Source: an uncultured Caryophanales bacterium | GTDB taxonomy: Bacteria > Bacillota_I > Bacilli_A > RFN20 > CAG-826 | DNA length: 11,850 nucleotides | Assembly (NCBI GenBank): GCA_946403545.1 | Contig: CAMJAG010000030.1 | Location: 1-11,850 of the forward strand | Direction of reading: 5' to 3' | Shown here: piece after piece, positions 1 to 7,636 of the stretch | Position numbering within the stretch: the first letter of the stretch is position 1 | How the letters are laid out: each line of letters begins with the position of its first letter | Notes under the pieces: generated by a model | Seen by the model: the letters and a program-made list of their open reading frames with translations, nothing else | Database searches by the model: none | Told to the model about the DNA's origin: nothing | Translations under genes and position numbers: made by a program

Positions 1-515
1 CTAGCATGGATTGCAATAGCGTCAACACCAGCGTTTTCAAGCTCCTTAATTGCCTCTAAAAAATTAACCTCTTCATAGCCTAATCTGATTTTTGCAGTTA
101 CTGGAAGATTTACTACCTCTTTTATTGCTCTAATTATATCTCCAGCAAGCTTAGGATCTCTCATGATTGCAGACCCGCTGCCAGCCTTAGTAACTTTTGG
201 TACTGGGCAACCCATATTAACATCAAAAAAGTCTATATTTGGGTTCATTGATAGGCATTTTAACGCTGCTTTTGCTAGATTTGCAGGGTTATTGCCAAAA
301 AGTTGAACTCCTGTTGGACATATGTCTTTATCAAACTTAACATAGTCCTCGGTCTCCTTATTTTCATAGATAATTCCCATATCAGAAACCATCTCTGTAT
401 AACATAGGTTGCAACCGAAAGAATTCATATACTTTCTATAACCTTCACTAGTTATTCCCGCCATTGGGGCTAATATGACTTTTCCTTCTACTTTTAAATT
501 ACCTAAATACCACAT
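1..515 (-). CDS. dusB: tRNA-dihydrouridine synthase, DusB-like (partial, C-terminus off the window)
   Basis: Flavoenzyme that reduces specific uridines to dihydrouridine in the D-loop region of tRNA, using NADPH and FMN, in the cytoplasm. I translated 171 codons by hand. The N-terminus shows the Dus TIM-barrel hallmarks: APMAGIT at residues 16-22, QLFG at 71-74 and NMGCPVPKV at 100-108. Cys103 of the GCP motif matches the catalytic cysteine of the family. The downstream GSGSAIMRDP and the KIRLGY strand also fit DusB. About half the protein is present; the rest, including the helical tRNA-binding domain, lies beyond the left edge. ATG at 515 is chosen because the N-terminus aligns exactly with the family. 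No SD lies near it, and a terminator-like hairpin ends 10 nt upstream. It follows ftsH, as in other Firmicutes. The family is certain; the B subtype rests on motif and context. Confidence 0.9.
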   Translation of the reverse strand, partial: MWYLGNLKVEGKVILAPMAGITSEGYRKYMNSFGCNLCYTEMVSDMGIIYENKETEDYVKFDKDICPTGVQLFGNNPANLAKAALKCLSMNPNIDFFDVNMGCPVPKVTKAGSGSAIMRDPKLAGDIIRAIKEVVNLPVTAKIRLGYEEVNFLEAIKELENAGVDAIAIHA

Positions 516-520
516 AGAAA

Positions 521-545
521 ATTAAAGGGAGGAATCAACCTCCCT
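521..545 (-). terminator. Terminator-like hairpin between ftsH and dusB
   Basis: On the minus strand, AGGGAGG, a 6-nt loop (TTGATT) and CCTCCCT form a perfect GC-rich 7-bp stem. It is followed by TTTAATTTT, a T-rich but interrupted tract. It begins 7 nt after the ftsH stop codon, so it probably ends the ftsH transcript, perhaps incompletely. The AGGGAGG arm looks like an SD but is 23 nt from the dusB ATG and is locked in the stem. An alternative reading is a structured leader of dusB. Confidence 0.65.
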
Positions 546-552
546 ATTGATT

Positions 553-2625
553 TTATTCGCCGTCTTTTGGATCATCAACTGGCTTAACTTCAGGAGCTTC
601 TTTTGCTTCCGGAATTGGTTGTGGTTCAACTTCTTCTGGAGCTTGTTGAGGCTCATCACGTTTCAAATGTCTGTGTTCCATCAAGTAAGCGATTTCTTCA
701 GCAGTGATTTGTTCGTGTTGAATTAATGTTTTTGCTAAAAGAATGACATCTTCTTTATTGTCCTTGATGAGTTTTAATGCAGCCTCGTGAGCTTCATCAA
801 CAATCTTACGGACTTCGTCATCAATCTTTTCAGCAGTAACACTTGAGAAGTTCCTTTGTGTTGATGTGTAGTCTCTTCCTAAGAAGACACTACCTGTATT
901 TTGTTCGTATTGAATAGGTCCTAATGAGGACATACCTAATTCTGTGACCATCATACGAGCAATTCTTGTTGCCATTTCGATATCGTTTTGAGCACCACTT
1001 GAGACGTCATCGAAGAAGATTTCTTCACTACTACGTCCACCTAAGTAGCCAACGATTCTAGCAATAAGTTCGTTCTTAGTTAATAAGAAACGATCTTCTT
1101 CTGGAGTCATTCTGACATGACCACCAGTATTTCCACGAGGAATAATTGTAATCTTTTGAACCTTGTCACTATGTGGATGTTTTAATCCGATAATTGCGTG
1201 ACCAGCTTCGTGGTATGCAATCATTTCTTTTTCGTGTGGAGATAAAGAACGAGAAGATTTTGCTGGACCAGCAACTCTTCTATCAATAGCTTCATCGATT
1301 TCATCGATAGTAATTGATTCTTTATTTCTTCTAACTGCTAAGATAGCAGATTCGTTCATGATATTTTCAATATCAGCACCAGAGAATCCCACTGTACGTT
1401 TTGCTAACATTGCAAAGTCGACATCAGGATCAATTCTCTTGCCTTTGGCGTGAACTTTGAAGATTTCTTCTCTACCTTTTAAGTCAGGATATGTGACAGT
1501 GATTTTTCTATCGAAACGTCCTGCTCTTAATAAAGCTGGATCGAGAACGTCATCTCTGTTTGTTGCAGCCATAACGATAATCCCCGAGTTATCATTGAAA
1601 CCATCCATTTCAACCAAAAGTTGGTTCAATGTTTGTTCACGTTCATCGTTACCACCACCTAAACCAGCGCCTCTTTGTCTACCAACAGCATCGATTTCAT
1701 CGATGAATACTAAACAAGGAGCGTTTTCTTTAGCAGTTTTGAACATATCTCTAACACGGCCAGCACCGACACCGACGAACATTTCGACAAAGTCGGAACC
1801 AGAAATTGTGAAGAAAGGAACTCCTGCTTCACCAGCAACAGCTTTAGCGAGTAAAGTTTTACCACATCCTGGAGGGCCTACTAAGATAATACCTTTTGGT
1901 AATTTAGCACCAAATTTTGTGTATTTTCTTGGTTCTTTTAAGTAAGAAACGATTTCTTTCATTTCTTCTTTTTCTTCATCAGCACCAGCAACATCATCAA
2001 ATTTGACTTTACTGACATTGACTCTTCTTGCTCTAGACTTGTTGAATTCTAAAGCTTTGTTGTTTGAAGATGAGATACTTCCTGAAACTCTTGTAAACAA
2101 GAATAAGCAAATTAAGATAGCACCAGCAAAGAGAATAATTGTTGGTCCCCATTCTTGCCACCATGTTGTTTCATAAGGATTTTTAACAACTAATTTAATG
2201 TCGTTATCTGCATTTGCATCAACTGCGTTTTGGTTAATTTTGGAATGAATAATTTCATACATTGATTGGCCATTGATAGCAACAACTGTGCCAGCGCCAT
2301 CTTTGTATTCGTAATCCATTGCAATATTGTATGCATCTGTGTTGATAACGAATTTGTACTTTTTAATGAGTTTTAAATTTGCATCATCATAACGATAGTA
2401 ACCAGTAATGTTAGTAACAGAAGTTTGTGAAGATTCAACAACTTCAGTGACTCTATCATCACGTAAATATCTTAAGAATTTATCTGTTGATAATTCGGTT
2501 GGTTTATCGATGTTACCTAAAATTAAGTAAATGACAATTGCAAATATACCTAAAGCAATGAGTATCGATGTAAAAAATCCACCAGACACACCACGTCTTA
2601 CAGGTCTATTGTCTCTTTCGTCCAT
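553..2625 (-). CDS. ftsH: ATP-dependent zinc metalloprotease FtsH
   Basis: Membrane-anchored AAA+ protease (690 aa from this start) that forms a hexamer, extracts misfolded or short-lived proteins, and degrades them on the cytoplasmic side. Visible in order: TM1 at about 17-36, an extracytoplasmic domain to about 158, TM2 at about 159-178, Walker A GPPGCGKT at 250-257, pore-loop MFVG with Phe283, Walker B VFIDEID at 306-312, the arginine-finger region ending RAGRFDR at 367-373, the zinc site HEAGH at 472-476, and the third ligand Asp548 in GAQND. A proline- and glutamate-rich tail fills roughly the last 35 residues. The start at 2625 is fixed by AAGGAGGT at 2631-2638, with 6 nt between AGGAGG and ATG. 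An in-frame TTG 12 codons upstream lacks such a site. It lies downstream of tilS, as in Bacillus, but without hprT between them. Confidence 0.97.
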   Translation of the reverse strand: MDERDNRPVRRGVSGGFFTSILIALGIFAIVIYLILGNIDKPTELSTDKFLRYLRDDRVTEVVESSQTSVTNITGYYRYDDANLKLIKKYKFVINTDAYNIAMDYEYKDGAGTVVAINGQSMYEIIHSKINQNAVDANADNDIKLVVKNPYETTWWQEWGPTIILFAGAILICLFLFTRVSGSISSSNNKALEFNKSRARRVNVSKVKFDDVAGADEEKEEMKEIVSYLKEPRKYTKFGAKLPKGIILVGPPGCGKTLLAKAVAGEAGVPFFTISGSDFVEMFVGVGAGRVRDMFKTAKENAPCLVFIDEIDAVGRQRGAGLGGGNDEREQTLNQLLVEMDGFNDNSGIIVMAATNRDDVLDPALLRAGRFDRKITVTYPDLKGREEIFKVHAKGKRIDPDVDFAMLAKRTVGFSGADIENIMNESAILAVRRNKESITIDEIDEAIDRRVAGPAKSSRSLSPHEKEMIAYHEAGHAIIGLKHPHSDKVQKITIIPRGNTGGHVRMTPEEDRFLLTKNELIARIVGYLGGRSSEEIFFDDVSSGAQNDIEMATRIARMMVTELGMSSLGPIQYEQNTGSVFLGRDYTSTQRNFSSVTAEKIDDEVRKIVDEAHEAALKLIKDNKEDVILLAKTLIQHEQITAEEIAYLMEHRHLKRDEPQQAPEEVEPQPIPEAKEAPEVKPVDDPKDGE

Positions 2626-2630
2626 ACGCA

Positions 2631-2638
2631 ACCTCCTT
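2631..2638 (-). promoter_or_regulatory. Shine-Dalgarno that fixes the ftsH start
   Basis: AAGGAGGT on the minus strand, with 6 nt between AGGAGG and the ATG at 2625. It selects this ATG over the in-frame TTG at 2661. Confidence 0.85.
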
Positions 2639-2663
2639 CTTAAAAAAATTAAGTCTTGCAATT

Positions 2664-2692
2664 ATTATATGAGTTATTCGATTTTATATAAA
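2664..2692 (-). promoter_or_regulatory. Probable sigma-A-type promoter of ftsH
   Basis: On the minus strand a perfect -10 TATAAT (2669-2664) lies 17 bp from a weak -35 TTTATA (2692-2687, 4 of 6 matches to TTGACA). Predicted transcription start is near 2657, giving a leader of about 32 nt that contains the SD. A 7-bp inverted repeat (TAAAGTA-TTT-TACTTTA on the plus strand, 2689-2705) overlaps the -35. It could bind a regulator or be chance in AT-rich DNA. Independent ftsH transcription would fit the 77-nt gap after tilS. Confidence 0.45.
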
Positions 2693-2696
2693 GTAT

Positions 2697-2711
2697 TTTA
2701 CTTTACTTTAC
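2697..2711. repeat. Three tandem copies of TTTAC across the tilS stop
   Basis: On the plus strand TTTAC is repeated three times without interruption. The repeat covers the last TilS codons and the TAA stop. It is short and low in complexity, so no function is claimed. Confidence 0.5.
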
Positions 2712-3905
2712 ATAAAAATTAGTATTTGGTTCTACTTTAAAATCAGCTTGGTAGCGTGGCATATAGACCACTTTCCCAGTATTATCGAGGATTACTGGCC
2801 ATTTTTCTCTAAGTTTTTTAGGCACCTTCCAATCAATAAACAATCTTCTAGCAGATTTAAAATAATCTTTAATTTTGATTTGATCGTTTGCCTTAGCGGT
2901 CCGAATTGTAATTGGATAACTGTCTAAGTAGACATTCCGATTGCTGCTATCTTTGGAAAAATCCAAGAAAAATTCTTTTGTGTCTAAAACTCCAGGTTTC
3001 TTTAAAACATAGGAGTATGGTTTTGCTGGTTTATTCTCCACTACTTTTAGGTCATTGTATGATTTTACAAGTGTTAAAAATAGGTTAATTTCAAATTCTA
3101 GATTTGGTTTGTCGCTTTGAAGCGCTTTTTTAATTTCTAAAGCATATTTTTTGGAGATGGACACTTCTTTTGAATGCTTTTTAATGAGCATATTAATAGC
3201 GATTACAAATTCATGGTCGTTCAACGAAATAATTTCATCAACTTTATTCAAATTCTTGATTTTAATTTGTTTTTTAATTTGATCCAACTCTTTGTTTTTT
3301 AAAGCAATTTCTTTAAAGAATTTTCTTCTTTCTAAATCAGAAAGTTTTTCAACAATTTCATGGCGAATTCTATTTCTTAAAAAAGTATTTTCGAGATTGG
3401 TTTTATCGATTGCGTAAGGAACATTATTTTCCTCACAATATTTAAGTAAATCAGACTTTTTGTAACTAAGTAATGGTCTAACGACATTCATTCCAAAGAC
3501 TCGTGATTTTTGTTTGATTCCATAAAATTCCACGATATTTCTTCGTTGCTTTTGCATTAAATAAGTCTCAATTAGGTCATCTTGGTTGTGCGCAACATAT
3601 AAAGAATCAAATCCATTTTTATAAATTGAGGAAAAGAATTCATACCTGATTTTTCGGCATTTTGCTTCCAAATTGGATTTCCCTAAATCCTTATTATTAA
3701 CTAGAACATGAATCTTTACGTTGTTTTTATCACAATATTCGATTAGAGACTTGGTTTCGTCATCAGATTCTTCTCTTAAACGGTAATTTACATGCGCTAC
3801 TTCAAATCCATTATTACCAACTTGTTTCAAAAGCATATCAAAAAGGGCCATTGAGTCTGGTCCGTATGAGCAAGCTAGCAAAATCTTTGAATTTTTAGTC
3901 TTCAT
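2703..3905 (-). CDS. tilS: tRNA(Ile)-lysidine synthetase TilS
   Basis: Attaches lysine to C34 of the CAU anticodon of tRNA-Ile2 using ATP, which lets the tRNA read AUA; normally essential. The protein is 400 aa. The N-terminal PP-loop ATPase domain carries the ATP motif as SYGPDS (13-18) where the family usually has SGGxDS, then HVNYRLREES (38-47), AHNQDDLIET (105-114) and RNRIRHE (177-183). The middle is lysine-rich and diverged. The C-terminal TilS domain is recognisable at about 332-372 (IRTAKANDQIKI then RRLFIDWKVPKKLREKWPV). The ATG at 3905 has GGAG four nt upstream and overlaps the end of rqcP by 11 nt, so translation is probably coupled. A TTG-initiated extension of 16 codons lies inside rqcP and is not preferred. 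The Gly-to-Tyr change in the ATP loop is the one oddity; the other family motifs are intact. Confidence 0.93.
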   Translation of the reverse strand: MKTKNSKILLACSYGPDSMALFDMLLKQVGNNGFEVAHVNYRLREESDDETKSLIEYCDKNNVKIHVLVNNKDLGKSNLEAKCRKIRYEFFSSIYKNGFDSLYVAHNQDDLIETYLMQKQRRNIVEFYGIKQKSRVFGMNVVRPLLSYKKSDLLKYCEENNVPYAIDKTNLENTFLRNRIRHEIVEKLSDLERRKFFKEIALKNKELDQIKKQIKIKNLNKVDEIISLNDHEFVIAINMLIKKHSKEVSISKKYALEIKKALQSDKPNLEFEINLFLTLVKSYNDLKVVENKPAKPYSYVLKKPGVLDTKEFFLDFSKDSSNRNVYLDSYPITIRTAKANDQIKIKDYFKSARRLFIDWKVPKKLREKWPVILDNTGKVVYMPRYQADFKVEPNTNFYVK

Positions 3906-4146
3906 GTTTCTCCATTGATAACTGCTCAGCATTAGGAACAATTCTTCTTCCAACTTGTGTATATGTGATGCGAACTTTTAGAATTCTATTTCCTAATTTG
4001 AGGGTTAAAATATCATTCTCTTTAACTTCACTTGAAGGTTTAGAAACTTTGTCGTTAATTAAAACCTTGCCAAGGTCCACAAGTTCTTTAGCAATTGTTC
4101 TTCTTTTGATTAATCCTGTTTGTTTTAAAAGTAAATCTAATCTCAT
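3895..4146 (-). CDS. rqcP: S4-domain RNA-binding protein RqcP (YabO-like)
   Basis: Small 83-aa protein, almost entirely one S4 RNA-binding fold. It starts MRLDLLLKQTGLIKRR, the usual start of YabO/RqcP/Hsp15-like proteins, and continues with a GKVLIND loop at 27-33. In Bacillus subtilis, RqcP binds obstructed 50S subunits with RqcH and helps add alanine tails to stalled nascent chains. The location between mfd and tilS matches the yabO locus, which favours RqcP over other S4 proteins. The ATG lies 9 nt after the mfd stop. The only SD-like sequence (AAAAGG) overlaps the mfd stop and is about 12 nt from the ATG, so initiation is probably coupled to mfd translation. Its 3' end overlaps tilS by 11 nt. 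The exact biochemical role is inferred from family and context. Confidence 0.87.
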   Translation of the reverse strand: MRLDLLLKQTGLIKRRTIAKELVDLGKVLINDKVSKPSSEVKENDILTLKLGNRILKVRITYTQVGRRIVPNAEQLSMEKHED

Positions 4147-4155
4147 ATCTACATT

Positions 4156-7100
4156 TTACCTTTTATTTACTATTTCATTTAATGTATTTAATAAGTTTTT
4201 AAGTGTCACTATCCACTTATCCTTTTTATTGATTCTTATCTTAAATATGTTTTTAGCATAGCTAAGTTTAATAATAGACAAATAAGGAATAAGCGATTCG
4301 AATAATATATTACCTATACCTCTTATATTAATATAGGAAGAACCTAATTCAAGTTCCAAATATCTATCGTATTCATCAACTTTCTTAACATCCGCAGTTT
4401 CCACTAATAAGTCTATTTCTCTCTTCAGGAAGAGAGTTTCAACTTCTTCTGGTAGTTTACCAAACATATCTATAGTTCTTAATTTGATATTTGCAAGTGC
4501 TTCAGTTGATACTGCACCCATGATTTCTTGATATAGTTCAATCTTTTCTGAGTCTTTAGCGAATTGATCAGGAATATAAGCGTTAAGCGATAATGACGGA
4601 TTATATGGAATAACTTCCTCTTCTTGAGATTGACCAGTTAATTTTTCTTGAACAGTCTCGTTTAAAAGTTTGATATACATATCTAAACCAATAGAATCAA
4701 TAAATCCTGCTTGTTCAGGTCCTAAAATGTCACCTGCACCACGAATCATTAAATCTCTTTGAGCAATCTTATATCCAGAACCAAGTTCAGTGAAATCTTG
4801 TAGAGCTTTTAATCTTTTTTGAGCTTTTTCATTCAAGACTCTTCCTGAAGTATACATTAAGTAAGCATAGGCAATTCTATCACTTCTACCTACTCGACCT
4901 TTGATTTGATAAAGTTGAGAAAGACCATAGTTTTCACTATCTTCAACGATAATCATGTTAGCATTTGGTACATCAATACCATTTTCAACAATAGATGTAC
5001 ATACTAAAACATCAATATCACCTTTATAAAACTTCATCATGACATCTTCGATATCATCTCGATGCATTTTACCATGCGCTACACCAATTCTAGCGTTAGG
5101 TAAAACTTCTTGAAGTTTATTAGCCCTCACATAAAGGGTGGAAACATTGTTATGCAAGAAGAATACTTGTCCATTTCTTCCTAACTCTCTTTCAATTAAC
5201 TCTCTAGCAATTCCTAAATCAAAAGGAGTTACATAAGTTTGAATAGGCATTCTATCTACAGGAGGAGTATCAATCTTAGACATACTTCTAACACCTAATA
5301 AAGATATTTGTAATGTTCTTGGAATAGGTGTTGCGGATAAAGTTAAAACATCAATGTTAGTCTTAAGTTCTTTAAGTCTTTCTTTTTGTTCCACACCAAA
5401 TCTTTGTTCCTCATCCACTATCAACAAACCAAGATCTTTAAAATGCATATCTTTACTCAACAATCTATGAGTGCCGATGATTAAATGAATAGTTCCATTT
5501 TCTATATCTTTCAAATATTCTTTTTGTATCTTTTCAGGAATTAAACGTGAAAATATAGCAATTTTAACGTCAAAACCCGCATATCTTGATAACGCTAACT
5601 CATAATGTTGTCTTGCTAAAAGTGTCGTTGGACAAAGTAAAGCTACTTGTTTTCCAGAAAGAATTGCTTTAAATGCTGCTCTAAAAGCAACCTCAGTTTT
5701 ACCAAATCCAACATCACCACAAAGAAGTCTATCCATCGGATATGGTTTTTCCATATCGGATTTGATTTCCGCTAAAGCTTTAGTTTGATCTTTAGTTAAT
5801 TCATATGGAAAAGAGTTTTCAAATTCTTGTTGGAATTCATCGTCTTCTTGGAAAGCAAATCCTTTAATTTGACTTCTTTCTCTATAAAGATTCATTAATC
5901 TAGTTGCTAATTCATTAATTCTTTCTTTAACTTTCTTTTTGGTATTTTCCCAGTCTTTAGAATGTAAGTGAGAAAGACGAGGAGTCATTCCTTCTTTTCC
6001 TAAATATTTTCTAACTAATTGGAATTGAGAAAGCGGGACATATAAGTTTTCGTTTCCCCAATAAGAAATCTTGAGGTAGTCTTTGACTACACCATCAGTT
6101 TCAATAGTTTCTAATCCCACGAATTGACCAATACCTTGATATTCATGGACAACATAATCACCAGGAGTTAAGTCTTCATAAGATTTAAGAATTGTTGCTT
6201 CTTTAAATCTATTGTTGAATCTATGCGATTTAGTTTTCTCATTAAATAATTCATAAGAAGTTAGATACACTATCTTTTCATCGCTTAACAAGAAGCCAGT
6301 TTCTAAGTTTAAAAGAGAGATTCCTACATATCCTTCTTTTGGTAGTTCAAATTCATTAACCATTTGATGTTTGATATTCAAACTATCCAAAAGTTCTTGA
6401 AGAGTAAGGATTTGTTCTTTTTTAGATAACGCTACTACAGTGAGATATCCATTATTCAAATAACTATCAATAATATTGACGATATCCCCTTGTTTACTAG
6501 CGATAAAAGGTACGTTATTTAAACCAAAATTAATATCAGAACTGCGTTTAATTAGGTTTGAAGTCACTATTGTTTTAGGAGTTCTTTCGCTTACTAAATT
6601 ATGTAAATCTTGATAAATCTCTAGGTGAGAAATAGCCTTTCCTGCTTCGAAAAGTTCAGCAAGATAGTTATGTGATTCTTTGAACAGCAATTCGTTTGCA
6701 CTTTCTAAAGCATCATCGTTAACTAAGATTTTTGTGTAGTTTTTACAATAATCAAAAAATGAATGAGGATATTCAGATAATAAGGAATAGTATTTATAAT
6801 ACTTCTCATTCATTTGTCCTTCTAAAATATAAGGAATCATATCATCTAAAGTGTTCCTAATATTTTCGAAAGTATCTATACCCACTATTTCTTTGTCTTT
6901 TTCTAAGACATTAAATAATTTATCGGTAGCTTTTAAAGTTTCTTCTTCACTTAAAATCAAATCACTAGCAGGTAAGATAGTGACTTTATCAATCTTCTTT
7001 ATAGAGGTTTGGCTGGCTAAATCGAAGTATCTAATTGATTCTATCTCGTCCCCAAAGAATTCAATTCTAACTGGATAATCATTATTTACCGAATAGATAT

Positions 7101-7623
7101 CTAAGATGTCTCCTCTAAACGCAAATTGAAGAGATTGATCAACTTTAGATACGTGAGAATAACCATTCTTCGCTAATTGGAGTCTAAGTTTGTCAAAACT
7201 ATAAGTTTCTCCTACTCTAAAGTTAAGAGTTCTAGATTTAAATAACTCTGGATTAGGTAAATATCTAACCGCACTACTTAAATTAGCAATAACAATCTTT
7301 GCTCTATTATTTAAAATCTCATCCAAAACATATAGTCTTTGAGCGCTCATTTCTTTTGATTGCGCCATCGCCTCTGCTCTTACTAATTCATCAGCAGGGA
7401 ATAACAAAACTTCCTTCTCAGAAAGTAAAGAAACAAGGGAATTGTATAGTTTTTGAGCTTTATATAAGTTACTTGTAACAATTAAATAATTATCGTGGTC
7501 TTGGTTATAAGAGATGGTAGTTAATAGGGAAATTCCCATAATATCATCAACGACGAAAATCCCCTTTTTTCTCAAGAAAGGGGGTATAGACTTATTAGTT
7601 TTCAACTTTTCAAAAAGGTTCAA
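4156..7623 (-). CDS. mfd: Transcription-repair coupling factor Mfd
   Basis: Large (1155 aa) translocase that pushes RNA polymerase stalled at DNA damage off the template and recruits UvrA for nucleotide excision repair. Visible in order: UvrB-like N-terminal module (about 1-330), RNA-polymerase-interacting CarD/RID domain (about 486-560, with GDYVVHEYQGIGQF), Walker A GDVGFGKT (636-643), DEEQRFG (737-743), motif III SATPIPRT (763-770), motif VI QIKGRVGRSDR (906-916), the translocation motif RDLMIRGAGDILG (956-968), and the C-terminal D7 region after about 1000. Length is normal for the family. The start codon is TTG, supported by AAGGAGGT (7629-7636) with 6 nt between AGGAGG and the TTG; this SD overlaps the pth stop. 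It is the second gene of the pth-mfd-rqcP-tilS run, 11 nt after pth and 9 nt before rqcP. Confidence 0.98.
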   Translation of the reverse strand: MNLFEKLKTNKSIPPFLRKKGIFVVDDIMGISLLTTISYNQDHDNYLIVTSNLYKAQKLYNSLVSLLSEKEVLLFPADELVRAEAMAQSKEMSAQRLYVLDEILNNRAKIVIANLSSAVRYLPNPELFKSRTLNFRVGETYSFDKLRLQLAKNGYSHVSKVDQSLQFAFRGDILDIYSVNNDYPVRIEFFGDEIESIRYFDLASQTSIKKIDKVTILPASDLILSEEETLKATDKLFNVLEKDKEIVGIDTFENIRNTLDDMIPYILEGQMNEKYYKYYSLLSEYPHSFFDYCKNYTKILVNDDALESANELLFKESHNYLAELFEAGKAISHLEIYQDLHNLVSERTPKTIVTSNLIKRSSDINFGLNNVPFIASKQGDIVNIIDSYLNNGYLTVVALSKKEQILTLQELLDSLNIKHQMVNEFELPKEGYVGISLLNLETGFLLSDEKIVYLTSYELFNEKTKSHRFNNRFKEATILKSYEDLTPGDYVVHEYQGIGQFVGLETIETDGVVKDYLKISYWGNENLYVPLSQFQLVRKYLGKEGMTPRLSHLHSKDWENTKKKVKERINELATRLMNLYRERSQIKGFAFQEDDEFQQEFENSFPYELTKDQTKALAEIKSDMEKPYPMDRLLCGDVGFGKTEVAFRAAFKAILSGKQVALLCPTTLLARQHYELALSRYAGFDVKIAIFSRLIPEKIQKEYLKDIENGTIHLIIGTHRLLSKDMHFKDLGLLIVDEEQRFGVEQKERLKELKTNIDVLTLSATPIPRTLQISLLGVRSMSKIDTPPVDRMPIQTYVTPFDLGIARELIERELGRNGQVFFLHNNVSTLYVRANKLQEVLPNARIGVAHGKMHRDDIEDVMMKFYKGDIDVLVCTSIVENGIDVPNANMIIVEDSENYGLSQLYQIKGRVGRSDRIAYAYLMYTSGRVLNEKAQKRLKALQDFTELGSGYKIAQRDLMIRGAGDILGPEQAGFIDSIGLDMYIKLLNETVQEKLTGQSQEEEVIPYNPSLSLNAYIPDQFAKDSEKIELYQEIMGAVSTEALANIKLRTIDMFGKLPEEVETLFLKREIDLLVETADVKKVDEYDRYLELELGSSYINIRGIGNILFESLIPYLSIIKLSYAKNIFKIRINKKDKWIVTLKNLLNTLNEIVNKR

Positions 7624-7628
7624 ATGCT

Positions 7629-7636
7629 ACCTCCTT
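7629..7636 (-). promoter_or_regulatory. Shine-Dalgarno that fixes the TTG start of mfd
   Basis: AAGGAGGT on the minus strand, overlapping the TAA of pth, with 6 nt between AGGAGG and TTG at 7623. No ATG competes at suitable spacing, so TTG initiation is well supported. Confidence 0.85.

Noticed and set aside
1457..1945. Long open frame on the plus strand opposite ftsH (162 codons), with similar ones at 3965-4261 and 6851-7078.
   Set aside because: These lie antisense to well-supported genes, show no family motif and have no convincing start context; they are shadows of ftsH, of rqcP with the end of mfd, and of mfd.
2626..2661. Possible 12-codon N-terminal extension of ftsH from an in-frame TTG.
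   Set aside because: The ATG at 2625 has a perfect SD, and the extension would run through that SD and the leader.
3906..3953. Possible 16-codon extension of TilS from an in-frame TTG inside rqcP.
   Set aside because: The ATG at 3905 has GGAG upstream and gives an N-terminus that fits the family. The extension lies entirely within the rqcP reading frame.
7561..7584. Hairpin-forming sequence and an A_AAA_AAG slippery heptamer at codons 18-20 of mfd, like the dnaX frameshift site.
   Set aside because: The -1 frame reaches a stop about five codons later and there is no SD-like stimulator just upstream. It lies in normal coding sequence, so chance is the simpler reading.
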